A DNA stretch of 64,000 nt from Cardinalis cardinalis (taxonomy: Eukaryota; Chordata; Aves; Passeriformes; Cardinalidae), in the NCBI GenBank assembly GCA_014549065.1, contig JACDOX010000106.1, positions 1,942,480 to 2,006,479 of the forward strand, read 5' to 3'. This document shows, in pieces, positions 1-12,586 of the stretch (the stretch's first letter is position 1; the number at the start of each line of letters is the position of its first letter). The notes under the pieces were generated by a model. That model was not told the origin of the DNA, did not search any database, and saw nothing but the letters and a program-made list of their open reading frames with translations. The position numbers and the translations under genes were made by a program.

Positions 1-1884
1 TATGTATAAAGAACTGAATTTGGTGAGGTAAGACCCATGAGAAGGTGTTTGCAAGAGTAAGGTTTGAGACATACAGTTTACAGAGAGTTTGTTCAGTTTA
101 GTTTACAATAAAACACACTTTATGTCAACAGCTGAAATATGAAGTCTAAAGCATCACCTTTTTCAATATCAATATTAAGCTCAGCAAAACTTTTCAAAGG
201 AAAAAAAAGTCCCCTGCAACAATGACCACAGTTATTCTCAACATGCAGTTTGTCTAGCATTAAAGCTGTGCATTACTATCACCTTTCTGCTCTCTACATA
301 TTCCTGCAGGGCAGTTAGTTTTTAAATAACTAAAAAATTCGCCATTAATCAACCTAATGAAAAACATCTCAGAAACTGAACAGAGGTTCATAACAACACA
401 GCAAAGACAGAGAACTAATTAATATCTATAAATAACATTCAGCTGCAAGTTATGAAGTTTGTATAAAATCACATACATTTATCTCTTACTTGGCCACCTC
501 GCCTGGAAAGACACTCTGTACACTGACTGGACAGCCCAGGAGGCTGGGGGTAGCAGGCTAAAATATTTTACTTTTCCCATTACCATCNTCCTATAGCATC
601 TCTCCTATCTCTACCCCAATGCTTTCTTTGTCTCTTGAATGATGAATCTAAACCTGATCCTCACTGGCACTGTAACCAGGCTGTGAGGACTGACTACACT
701 CAGTGTAAATAACACCACTTGCGCAGCTCAAATGTGGCATCCTGTGGGTTTAAAGAAACAGCCCTATGAACACGACAGCAAATATCAAGTGGGGAAAGCT
801 TTTACCATTCTGTTCCATTCCCTTAAATAGAAAATAGCAAGGAGTCAGTGTTGTTTGATAGGGACAATAATGAGATAGGATGGGAGCTGTCCAGAGCAAT
901 AGTTCTCCCTAAACTACAGACAAGCAGTGACAAAATAAAAAAAATTTCTTTCAGCTCCTCACACCATTCTTTCCCTTCATCCTGTTTTTCACTTCCATTG
1001 CTCAGAGTCTGGTATGCTCTCTGAAACTTCATCTTCCCCTCAACTTATGGAATTTAAAAATGCCTGTAGCATGTCATGATATAAAATAACATGCCTCGCT
1101 ATAAGACATTAAGTCTTGCGATTCTCAGCTTCTTATCATGTGAATGGAAGCGAGTTATTGTTCATGTACTGCTGCAAGAAACCATTCTTTAGCTAATATG
1201 TCCTGTAGTCGTTCAATTAAATTTGGTAGTGCTGAAACTTGTTACAGCTGAGGCTCAATCCTTACCCCTGTGAGCACTCAGACAGCCACTTACTGTCCTA
1301 ACTGCTCAAAATAGATACAGATAATGACACAAAGTGTAATTTATATAAGAACATACCATTATTATGGCATTCACTTTCAATCCCAAATTGGCCACCATGG
1401 TCAAGTTTAGGCAGCATCAGTCTAAGCCAATACAAATTTATGCCAGAAAACTGAAGAACACTTTAAATAAACTACATAGAGACATTCAACTGCCCAGTGA
1501 TGCCACAGGGTTTTTTTTAATAACAGTACAGCAGTGAAAAGCAATCAGGAGGCATTAGACAATGGAGGCCACTTCTAAAATTATCAACATTAACTAGCTA
1601 GATGCAGCATATTTCATACTATGTCAGCCCATTCAGTTTCCAAAAGCCCCTAAAAATCATCATCTGCTTGAAATTCCAACTTAAAGTGCTATGTTGATTA
1701 TTTTTAAATAATAACTTTCTGGCTATGTATGAAATAAAAATTGAATTATTATTTTCACTTTTGAGCCAAAAAGTATCGTCAGCCGTCACACTGGACAGAA
1801 TCCAATAAAAATGGCCAGTTCTTTTTCATATTCTTTTGCAATGATCATAGATCAAATTTTCCATATACAAAATGCCTAGTGAGN

Positions 1885-1903
1885 TATATATATATATATA
1901 TAT
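1885..1903. repeat. (TA)n microsatellite
   Basis: An uninterrupted alternating TA run of 19 bases preceded by one ambiguous base, which suggests length variation or a miscall at the repeat edge. Confidence 0.85.
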
Positions 1904-2922
1904 TTAAGAGGTATAAATGGCTAAATGGGAATTCTAACTCAGCATTGACTTCTGAACCAATTTTATGAACTTCATTATAACAATTTTTAAAATATGTTCA
2001 TAGTTTTAAATATTCTTACATAAACTTCTCCAACCGCTCTAATCATGCATTCAGTGAAATATTTCAAACTTCTCCTTCACTTTTTAAATGTGCGCGGGTT
2101 GCATATTTCAGCTTACACCACATGTTACTTTAGTAATTAAAATGTTGGACCTGAAATTTCTATCTGTTTTAAGTGACAATCTGACTGATCTAAAACTTAG
2201 TTTAGCTACAAAAAACATTGTGTTTCAGTCTGAGTATCTACTCTCCTTTTCTAAAAGAATTTGTTCCTCCCCTGGTGATGCCTGATGGCTGTTGTATAAT
2301 CTGGTACTGCCCAAAAGAGAGGCTATAGAATCCAGCCTATACAAGCAGAGATTTATAACGTGGCAAATATTTGCTTGAGACAATTGCTGACCTCAAAGGA
2401 ACATCTTCAGGAGCCCAGGCCTGCTGAGCGTTGCCATATGAGTCACACAAAGATTAGCTTGGAACAAAAGCTGCGGCAACTTTGCATTNAGAAGAAACTT
2501 GGAGTCAGGTACATCTTCTCAGCTTGACTCCNTGTGAAATTTAAATCTGTAAATCATTAATTTCAATATTGTCAGGATACAAAAGGAAAAGGAGACATTA
2601 GCCTTAAAAGACTTGGAAAGGAGTGCTTTAGGATCTCTCTGCAGATTTCCATCTTCCCTAGCTCAGCCTCTGCTGTAAGGCAGGACACAAACCCTGACCT
2701 TGGAGCTGTTCTGTGTGCATTCTTGACTTGCTTCTGGGGAAAGTAAGTTAAGACAACAGCTTCAAGCTCATCTTGAACTCTCCTAAAACGCNCTCCAAAC
2801 TCTCAAGGTTTATTAGCACAGAACAAACCCAATCTGCATCACATATGAGATGATCCTTAACACAGGCTTGAATATGACACAAGAGGAGGCTACAAAATCA
2901 GTGATGGGCTTTCTTCTAGTTA

Positions 2923-3009
2923 AAAAAAACACCACAAAAAACCCCACAAACAAACAAAACCAAAACAAAACAAAAAACAAAAAAAAAACACAACCAAAAA
3001 AACCAAAAA
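2923..3009. repeat. A-rich low-complexity run with CAAAA units
   Basis: About 85 bases composed almost only of A and C, with imperfect CAAAA and CCAAAA units. The complementary T/G-rich strand gives the Phe-rich 82-codon open frame at 2813-3061, which is an artefact of composition. Confidence 0.85.
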
Positions 3010-4940
3010 GGGAAAACTGACATGACATAGGAAGAGAAGAAAACAGCTCCTCAAATCCCATGGCTAAAGAAATAAATGAAACAGGACATAAGGAAATAAT
3101 ACTGTTTCTCCAAAGAGCTGTCCATTAAAACTCTCTTGANAACATTCAAGAGGAGATATCAAACATTAATCTAAATCTTCTTATATGCATAATGTTTATG
3201 AATCTGAAAATACTTTAAGATGAGTTTTGTTTATCCAAACTCCTTGCTTGAACACTTTCAGATGTCCCACCTACTCTTGCACTTTAGAAAATGTATGTGT
3301 GCTTCTCATTGCCATTATATTTTCAGCACATCATGTTGTTAGTTTTACATCCTAATTGCTGGGGAATATGTATGTTTCAGTGAAATAAATCTTTGGGCTC
3401 TAAAATTTTCTACTTGTTTATTCAGTACAGTTTATACAATGTCCAATAAGCCTATATATCAATTTAACATAATGGNATTATAGCAAATTTTGTCATTAAT
3501 GAGTTAACAATGGCAACATTAGGAATGAAGATGTGAAAATACTGGATTTAGTACACCTTAGAAANAAGAGTGTTCTCATGGGTCTTTGAAGAGTTTGCGC
3601 TCTCATCAGCCTGGAACAAGCTAAGCTCATTGCTGCAGTGTTTTTCCAGCTGCTGTTACTTCTGTCAGTAAGAGCACACTGCTCTTACCTAATGCTACAG
3701 CAAGAACTGTGCATGGCTCAGCAATACAACATTACTAAATGGTGGTGGGAAAAGGGGCAGTGAAAGATTTGGGGTGACTTGTCCTTTTTGAAACCTTCCA
3801 TCTGTTTAAGGAAGTAGCTGGGCCGTTAGTCCCATGGGCTAATTGGCATTTGACCCACATGCATCTCTCTAGCCACAATACAAAGTCTGCAAATTAGACA
3901 ATACCCAGAGTCAGGACTTACATGACCCAAGTATTCAGAGTGTAGCTACAGCCACAGACTGTACATGGTCACTGGTCCTGGCTTCTTAAATCCTTTAAGG
4001 CTCTCTGAGAAAGCCAGATCAGTTCCAGGATTGGAAACACCCGCGTAGGAACCATTTGCAATTCCTAGGTTTTCTGGCTCTTCCCACAAAAGATACTGAA
4101 AAGCCTCTACAGAAGAGGACGCCCCCTGCCCACCTTGATGCAGTAGTGGTGTATTTTAGTGAAGGATCAGACAAGTGATAACAGGTTGCAATGGGCAGCA
4201 TCACCCCACATCATCACACTAGTCCTTTTTCCAGGACTACAACATAAAAAGCCATAAGCCATACACAACCTAATGTATTATCTGCTTTGTATCCAGAGGT
4301 ATCTTGGAGGAGTTAACCTGCTGATCTTTTAATGAGTAAATCAGATTGAACAAAGAATTATGTTATAAATCTTGGCTTTTACTTGGTGTTGAAAAATCAT
4401 ACAGTATATAAAAATGGTGAGATCCTGATATTTGATCTGTGTGAGATTATTCTTCTTGCTAAAACCATGAAACTTTGCCAACTCCTTGGCTGCCAGCCAC
4501 ATAAATCAGTTTCTCATACCTCTTCCTATAGGTCACTCACCATACACGTCTTTAAGACTAACATCCACTTTTTCTCCTGTTTCAGCTTAGTCCTATATGT
4601 AAAGCATCAGCTGAAATAGGTGTTGTTATCAATCTGTTCTGCGTTATCTTTACTTCATTTTCTAAGACATGTAACACTTCTGTAGATCATTAGAATTCTT
4701 ATTATTTACTTAGTTTCTGGATAAAGTGATCCCTTGGTGTTACTTCCTTGTCTTCAGATTTCTAGGTAGGCTTCATTTATCCAGTGCACTTCAAATGCTG
4801 GGATAAAAGCTTCAGTATAACAATTGCTAATAACAGGACAAACTTAGTAAACGTGAAGTTACTAAAAGTGCTCTCAGTGGCTTATTTGTACAAAATCCCT
4901 AACCACAGGCCTGGCAAAAGGACTGACATTTTTGTTCATC

Positions 4941-4988
4941 TGAATGAAAATTGAAAATAAATTCTGAATGAAAATTGAAAATAAATTC
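4941..4988. repeat. Perfect 24-bp tandem duplication
   Basis: Two identical 24-bp copies (4941-4964 and 4965-4988) begin TGAATGAAAATTG and end ATAAATTC, followed by a partial third (TAAATGAAAA). The absence of any difference implies a recent duplication. Confidence 0.9.
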
Positions 4989-6728
4989 TAAATGAAAACA
5001 CTGAACAAGGAAAAACTGCAGAACTAGATATCAAATGGGGATGGGGAAAGTAATTAAGAAGATCAATATGCAATGACTTAAAATTTTTGCTAAAAAGACT
5101 TCCACACCCTGAGCCCAGGATTTTCTTCACATATTGCAAAACGTACAAGCCAAATTGTTATTAGGAACTCAAACACTTCACACTAAACATACAGTATTTT
5201 AATCCTGTACCTTAGCTAGTATCACTGATTCAAGCAGTAATATTGTTTGAAGTAGGGTATAAAAGCATAAAAATTAACCCTAGACAGAAAAAGGAAACAA
5301 TTAATTTCAGTGACTCATTATTGCCTTCCTCTTTATTCAGACACATAACCTAATATTATTCATAAAGGTGCAAACATGGCAATTTTTCTTCATTTAAATT
5401 GGAGCTGAGAGACAAATCATCAGTTCCCAGGCACATGGGAGTGCTGTGACTGTTGTCACCTGTGATCCCCAGGAAGAGCTCAAGGTGCTGGCTGCTGTAC
5501 CAGCACAGAGCAGGGGATCTGTAGGNTTGTGCCGGGCAAGGAATAGGAAGAGCAATGACAGTTCTCGTTGACAGGACTGTGGGGAGCTGGTGCGTGACAC
5601 TTCTGCAGCTGCTCTGCGCATACAGGGACAGCGACTGCTTTTGCCTGCAGTAATCAAATCACATCTGAAATCCAAGAACTAAGTTGCCTGTAGTGGGAAC
5701 GCATTCACTGCGACACTGAGACTCTGTGAGTGTGGAATCAAAGGGAGCCTGCATCCAGATGATCAGCATGCTGCACAATTTGTCGAAATATGAACTTGGA
5801 AGCTTGAATTTTAATTCAAATGTGATGAAAAATTGTGACCAGAGGAACTTTCTACATCCAATTAGGAAAAAGAGAGACAAATTCATCCCTCATGCAAGTC
5901 CCCCACAAAATAAACTGGCTTAACATTGAAATCTTTCAGATGTCTCTTTTTAGGTAAAATGAATACAAACGTAGGGAGTTTATGCATTAGGCTTTTCCAG
6001 CTGAGATTGGCTAGAGCACTGGTAATGCATAACACTTTAGGGACAGCAGTTAACTTCAATACATACAAAACTTAAATTTCATTATTTCATAGTATGCTGG
6101 ATTTCACTGAATCACAGTTACTACTTTATCCATGCTGTAGCTATTTTGAGGGAAATAGACATCTCTATTTCTGTTACTTATAAACCAGCATACACAAATT
6201 CTTTTACCTAGGCACATATATGTAAAAGCACTACATTCACACATCTCTTCTTCTGTACCGGGAAGAAAAGCAACTAGATCTATCTACAGGAAAGTTAATT
6301 CAGCTAAATTCACAATAAAAGATTAATACTTTATCTCGGGTTCTGCACAGCTTATCATCAACTTCAAAATCAAATGCAATTTTGACAACCAATATAATCC
6401 AGTACTTTACACTCCTTTTGATATCCTCCGGGCATATAATCTCTTTTTAATGGATGAGGAAGGAAAACAGAGAGGTGACATGAGATCTTCAGGACTGTAA
6501 AGGAAGTCAGCAGCATGCTAAGGATAGAACCCAGTTGTACTAATGTTTCCAACCCCTGAAATGTTCAATGCAGACATGCAATCCCACCAGAAAAACAGGC
6601 AAGCATCACACTAGTGCCCCTGCTTCAAGCATACATGCCTACTGGGAAGTGCTGGACACTTCTGGTTGCCAGCCAGTAAACTTTCCCCCTCCTCAGCGTG
6701 AACTCTGATTGTCTGCCAGTTCACTTAC

Positions 6729-6848
6729 CCATGATTATCATTTTTTCTGTCTGATGAGTGTAGAACAATTGCCCCTCCAGCACGGGTTAGCCAGAGCCGG
6801 AAGAGCTGCTTGCCTCCAGCCCAGCTGTCGGAGTATCCATGCAAGATG
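6729..6848 (-). other. Candidate exon (unconfirmed, minus strand)
   Basis: A 120-nt segment lies between an acceptor (CAACATTTTGCACAG after TTTTCTTTTAAC) and a GG|GTAAGT donor. One frame encodes 39 residues containing GGKQLFRLWLTRAGGAIVLH. Its starting phase would accept candidate exon A (23750-23807). However, a second frame is also open and the same frame continues upstream across one stop into the 6866-7174 open frame. Coding status is uncertain and I recognise no domain. Confidence 0.22.
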
Positions 6849-7442
6849 CTGTGCAAAATGTTGAGTTAAAAGAAAACACGAGTAGGGGGAAAAGAGAGCT
6901 CTCTGAGAACCTCCACATGGTTCCTGTTGCTAAGGGAACCACTCCCTTTGTCTGCATAGGTTAGGAATGGCTGCTTCATTTGGAGTCTGTCTCTTAAGTA
7001 CTGAAAACAGCACAACAATTTCAGAAAGAAAATAAAAAGTCCAGAATGTCTTGCAACCTTATAAAAATGGAACCACCTAGGAATTCTAACATTAAAAGCA
7101 TCTATTAATAGTTGATCTGGGTGACTCCAAGGAGACTGTAGAACTCCTCTATGCCATCTGATGGGACAATACACTGCTGCACACAGCTTAATTTAGTTAT
7201 TGTAATCAGCTTTTGTGGATGAGGATAGCTGATTACAGAGAGACTGATCAAGAAATCAGGTCCAGTTTACTACAACAAATGGAGAGAGATCAGCAGTAGC
7301 AAATATAAGCATNTAACAGGTATTCATGATGGGCTAAAGAAGAGAGGTGCCTTTACTTACATGGGCTCCTATAAAAATTCAAGCCCAAATCCTTAACTCT
7401 GATTTCTGTAGCTGCTCTGCCCTGCTGCCTCTCTGTCCCCAG

Positions 7443-7621
7443 ACCCAGCACTGGCCGTATTTCTGAACCCCCAAATATTTGAGAATCAGCCTTCTATACA
7501 GGCCCATTGGGCTCAGTCCAGTTCAGCACATGGAGTTAAAGAATCCCTGCTTCTTATCTTACCCTCTGTGCTATTAAGGCATACAGTAGGATGTGTACTT
7601 CGGTACAAATGTGGTTTCACT
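7443..7621 (+). other. Candidate exon (unconfirmed, plus strand)
   Basis: Seen: an outstanding acceptor (CTGCCTCTCTGTCCCCAG at 7425-7442) is followed by a 59-codon open frame with no ATG, ending at CACT|GTGAGT. The translation is Leu- and Ser-rich and unlike any family I know. It may be a long noncoding RNA exon or chance. Confidence 0.2.
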
Positions 7622-8197
7622 GTGAGTCTGAGGCCCTAAAACATGAAGAGCTGATAGAAATTGTCAGGAAGGTTGGTACATGGGAACAGAAATCCCCCGA
7701 GTCTAAACATTTTGTTTGCAAAATGTCAGCCTCTTTCTGACAATACACAGCACAACATGCATTGCACAGCTCTCTCTCAGCTGATGCCAAAGCCAGCACC
7801 CCAAAATACTGTCAGTGCAATTTTTTTTTCTGTGAATTTACCTGTTTTAATATTGTAGTATTATGGGGTAGAAATGGTCAAAGACTTAGATCCCAATACA
7901 AATTTTCAAGCATAGACTTCTTTAAGGTTCTTAACATATCCAGAGAGCAGTCAGAGAAATGAGTTACAAAATCTTAGTTCAAAATCTTAGATGATGGGCT
8001 TCCGTATGGAAAGCAGAATTTTATTTTTCCACCAGAGAGCAGCTGTGAGTGCCTGCAACAGTGGAGGGGGTCAGTTCAGTCTTACAGTAAAGAGCTGAGC
8101 TTCACTTAATGCAAGGTAGCTGCAGAGGAAAATCAGTGCCAGTGTTCGGTTTTCCAGGGAGCTGAGCTTTTTTCCCCTCAGCCAGATTNGAGTATAA

Positions 8198-8236
8198 TCT
8201 TAGAGAACACCAGAGATGCTCTTAGAGAACACTAGT
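8198..8236. repeat. Short tandem duplication (about 21 bp)
   Basis: The segment CTTAGAGAACACCAG is followed at a distance of about 21 bp by CTTAGAGAACACTAG, differing by one base. This is an old local duplication. Confidence 0.6.
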
Positions 8237-9899
8237 CAGATGAGAGTAATAAGATATCTTTGCTCACATACCCCAGTCCAGCACTGACTCTTTGACATGA
8301 AGAATTCAGTTGTCACTTCATTGCACATGTTGAATTGTATTTGCAGCGTATGAGTTGCAGCACCCTCCCATCTTCCTCTCACCCCAGTGAGTCAAACAAA
8401 GCAGTCAGAATTGCTTTGTAGAGAGGCCTTTCTGCTCTTCCTTTCAAAAGATTAGGAGATTAGAGAGTGCAACCAAGACTTCAGTTTAGGGACATTAGAA
8501 AGCAACTGTTAATGGGTTTCCATTGCATCATTTTTATCAAGGAACATTTAATTGGAAACCAATTTAAGAGTTTGTGATTTTATGTATTATTTTCCTTTCA
8601 GAGGATTAATTGGAATTGCTCAATCCTGCTGTGTATGTGTACACACAACCACACTCATCCCATTTTCTCCTGCTCATGGATAGACTGATGTCAAGGCAAA
8701 TGCAAATAAAAGATCTTGGGATTCTCTGCAGACTTAGCAAGGGAGACAATGGATTTTATGACTGAACTGAAGTTTCTGCCAATACTTTACCCACTTTCTT
8801 CTGCTGCTTGCAACCCATGGAACCTTCTTCAGTGTAATTACAATGACGAAAGCAAACCCATGCATGTTTAGAGATTCAAAGTTAATTCCTACCACAATAA
8901 AATTCTTCAATGCCACAGATCANTGCATAGTAAGTCTAACAGTGCACTTTATCTAAGCCTTTTACAAGTGTTTGGGTATATAATATTATCATTAATACAA
9001 GAGCATTCTGCTGATCATTCCCATTTTGTCACTTCATGATAAAAAGACACGGGGAGCAAATTCAGATCACATTTGTGAAAGAGTCAGAGACAGCACCAAT
9101 GTAGCCTCCTGCATTACTACACAGTGTTAGCCCCCAGAAAACAAAATAAAACAAAATACCAGTATTTCCCCCCTTATTTTAACAAAGACAGGTATTTTCT
9201 CTGTTTAATAGAGATTTTAGCATTCTATACTGGACATTTACTATTTTCCCATTATTACAAAAGCAATCCATTTTTGTTATACTGGCAGTGAGGCTCAGAT
9301 TTGATGACAGCAATGCGAATTTAAAAGAAGTGACACTCTACTCAGGAACACTTCTTCAGTGAAATCTTGAACTGTCTATTACAATAAATCCCATCTTCTC
9401 AACTGAAAAATAAACTGCAGTACTAGTGTCCTAAAGAGCCCAACTTTGTTATGCTAATCCAAGGTATTAAGAATAGTCAGAAAAGGAATTCATTAGTGGC
9501 TACTTGAATCAACTGCTTTTTGTCCCAAATATGAACACATCCCTGCAGTCAGAAATTACCTACACAGTGTGATTGAAGCTTATTTATTTACTTACATATA
9601 ATAAGCAACTTGCAGTGCATGAAGTGAGGCTATGGAAAAGTACATTACAGTGCTCCTGCTTCAGGGCCCTCTCAGTCAGAATTTTAGTATATGTGCCTAT
9701 TTTCTGTTTATCATTTAGGCAAAAACATTGAAACCATATCCCCTCAGTCCACTTAGTGAGCAAGAAAAGATTGTCTGCCTTATATAAAATGGCTTACGAG
9801 GAATTTTTAAAACAAATATTGACAAAGCTCTAAAAATATTATCTTGTTTTGTTAAGGTTAAGTGTGTAAGCACTGTACCTGTTACAAATATACCTCTTG

Positions 9900-10502
9900 T
9901 TATGCAGTGAAAGAGAGAAGGCAGATGGAGCTGTTGATAGCCTCAGTGACAATAGTGCAACATGCAGTTGCACAGGAACCAGTATTCACCCTATAAGGAG
10001 AATTTTTCATATTCCCCAATTTTTTTTTCAGTCGCGAGTTAGAATTAAAATTCCAACATGAGAAATTTTCCATAGGAGGGTCATATTTAAAAGACCCTCT
10101 ATATAAAAAAAGCCCTTTACTTTGAATGAACTGACATGGATTTAAATGACCTGTGAGAGTATGTGTACAGTTGTATGTGCATGTATAAGGTTTCTTGTCC
10201 ACTTTCGAGAGCCCAGACTCCCATCCCTCATGGCAGTCTGCCAAACAGGCCAGGAACGTGAAGAAACTTGACTTTCTGGCACTGTTCCACGTGAGATGCC
10301 GGGGAGCTGAGAGCTGGGAAAAGCGGGTGAGCTGGCAGCAAACCAAGAACATTTCCATCAAAAATTTCATTGGAATAGACATTTTCATGCAACGTGTTAG
10401 GTTTTGGTGAACCGGCATTAGCTGAGAGAAAAATGTTCCACTGGAAAGTTTCCAGTTTGTCCTAGTGCTAAGATCTTGATGCTTGGACCTCGTATATTTC
10501 AT
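9900..10502 (-). other. 200-codon open frame, no recognised family
   Basis: This is the longest ATG-started open frame in the window; the next longest has 120 codons. At about 62% AT such a length is uncommon by chance. The translation is Cys-, Ser- and Thr-rich with no signal peptide, membrane segment or domain I recognise. No promoter, splice site set or poly(A) signal clearly belongs to it. It may be a degraded pseudogene or simple chance. Confidence 0.15.
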
Positions 10503-12564
10503 TCAACTGAAAAACAGATTTTTATTTCCTGGTGTCATGCACAGAGACAGAATGTAGTTTACTGTACTACTGATTGTCTAAAACAATTTCTTCTGATACT
10601 GTAAAAAGATACTTTATTTTGCCATCTGCAATGAGTGCTGCTGTCTCATGACTGTGATTTTTTGCCATCTCCCCACCCCTCTTTATCTCATCTAAATGGA
10701 TCACAAGAAGGAATGTCAGCAGGCGAGGGACCCAGTTGTGAAAGCACCACTTTGTACTCAGAGACAGATTTAAATAACTATGTCTTGAACAAGATTTCCA
10801 TCTTACTTTCTATATTAGTTCAGTAGGGAAACCAGTACATCCCCACCTTGAAGTGTTATTGGAATAGATAGATATGGATTATAACAATAAACCTGTAACC
10901 GTTCTAAGAAATGTATAAAATACAGTAGCTTCAACTACTAAACTGTAGGAAAGTAAAGTATTTAACAGTATATTGAGTACAGATGGCACAAAGTTGTGGC
11001 AGAAAACTGAAGCAGGGAAGAATATAGCACTAGATGAACAGTCAACTCTATATGGAATGCAATGCATACTTCAAACATTTGATTTCACAGATTCTTTGAC
11101 ACAAAAAAGTGTATGCAATATATATAATTTAGTTAATCTCATTCAAGCTGCATGAGTGACAATTCTGAGCTTATTGGAAAACTTGAACAAAATTCAGCTT
11201 TGTCACCGATGGGATACGACAAAGCTGGGCCAATTCCATGTGCTCAGCTTTTGAACCTGCCTCCCAGAACACTTATTCTTATTACACCCCATTCAGGAAG
11301 TGATCTCACTGGAAAATCTGAGCAAAGCATAGGACAGAAGTTCCAGATTCAAAAAGCTAAGGAATGTTCTTTCCCCCCCTGCCACTTCATCCTCTTTTAA
11401 ATGAATTTAGTCCTTGTGAAAACTATTGGATAGACAGCCCTATGGACCAGGACTGTTGTGGACACACAAGGACACATTTCCACTGTCCACATTTCACATC
11501 AATGAATGTTCACTCAGAGCTGTGTGTGTAACTTCCTATCTTGGGCATCATAGGACTTTACCCAAAACTAGTGCAGAGATAAGCACAGAATTATTCAGCC
11601 TGAGAATAAATACCTTTATAATCATAAATAATCATACAATAATTCATCCCCTATCTTTTGAGTTCTCATAGCAAAAAAGAAACCGAATAACCATTCTCAA
11701 CTGAGCTGTAATACATAATTGTTAATACTGGTACTGTAACAGTATCCTTTGGTCACTAGCCCCCTCAATTTTGAATATGGGCACCAAATTTGAGCTAAAC
11801 CCAGCATTAAACATATGCCTATAGGATTTCTACCTTGCTTTTTCCTACTGGTAATGACATAAGCATTAATGCAGTAACAAAGTGTCATGCAAGCTTGAGC
11901 TCTATAAGGAGCCTATATCCCAATCCTAGACACAGCACAACATGTCTTAAGGGAGCTTCTGGGTGCTATTCCAGTAGCTTCATGGGGCAGAGTTAATTCA
12001 ACTCCATGTCTCCATTTTGCTTTTCAGAATTTCTTCTGTTTGGAAGAGTAATCCACCTCATTTTCAAACGTATGAAAATTTTTCATTTCCATTTCAAGTG
12101 GCTGTCAATATTTCCAGGCTGTGTAACCACTTTCCTCGAGTGAAATTGGCAAAATTGGCTCAAATAATCAATTAATTTTTCAGCAGAAGAAAATGGAAAG
12201 TATTCTAAGCCTGATGAAATTGATATGAAACTATCAAAGAGAGTGTGTGCACAGAATTAGCAAAGCAAAAGTCAGACCTGTGGATACATGTTGCTCGATA
12301 TCTCAAAACAGTCAAAGAACTCCAGCTGGTGTTCCCTGCCTCTACTTGACAATGATGCACATTTTCCACCTCCTCTGACAAGAGTTGACTTCAGATCTAT
12401 CTCTGCTGTTTATTTCTGTTCTTTAGAAAATACAGATTCAGAAAGTTCTGCCACCCACTTGCAGCAAATTTAAATATCTAAACAAGAGTGAAGTTCAGTG
12501 ATAACACTGTGAGAGAAGCTGCTGAAGCATAATTATTCTCTTTACAAAGAGCAAGTCTCTCATA

Positions 12565-12586
12565 CTATGTGTAAGTTTACACATAG
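12565..12586. other. Perfect inverted repeat, 10-bp arms, 2-base spacer
   Basis: CTATGTGTAA and TTACACATAG flank GT, giving an almost complete palindrome of 22 bp. It could be a dimer-binding site, but no known motif fits. Confidence 0.6.

Noticed and set aside
2813..3061. Phe-rich 82-codon minus-strand open frame resembling a membrane protein
   Set aside because: It is the complement of an A/C low-complexity run; the hydrophobic look is due to T/G bias.
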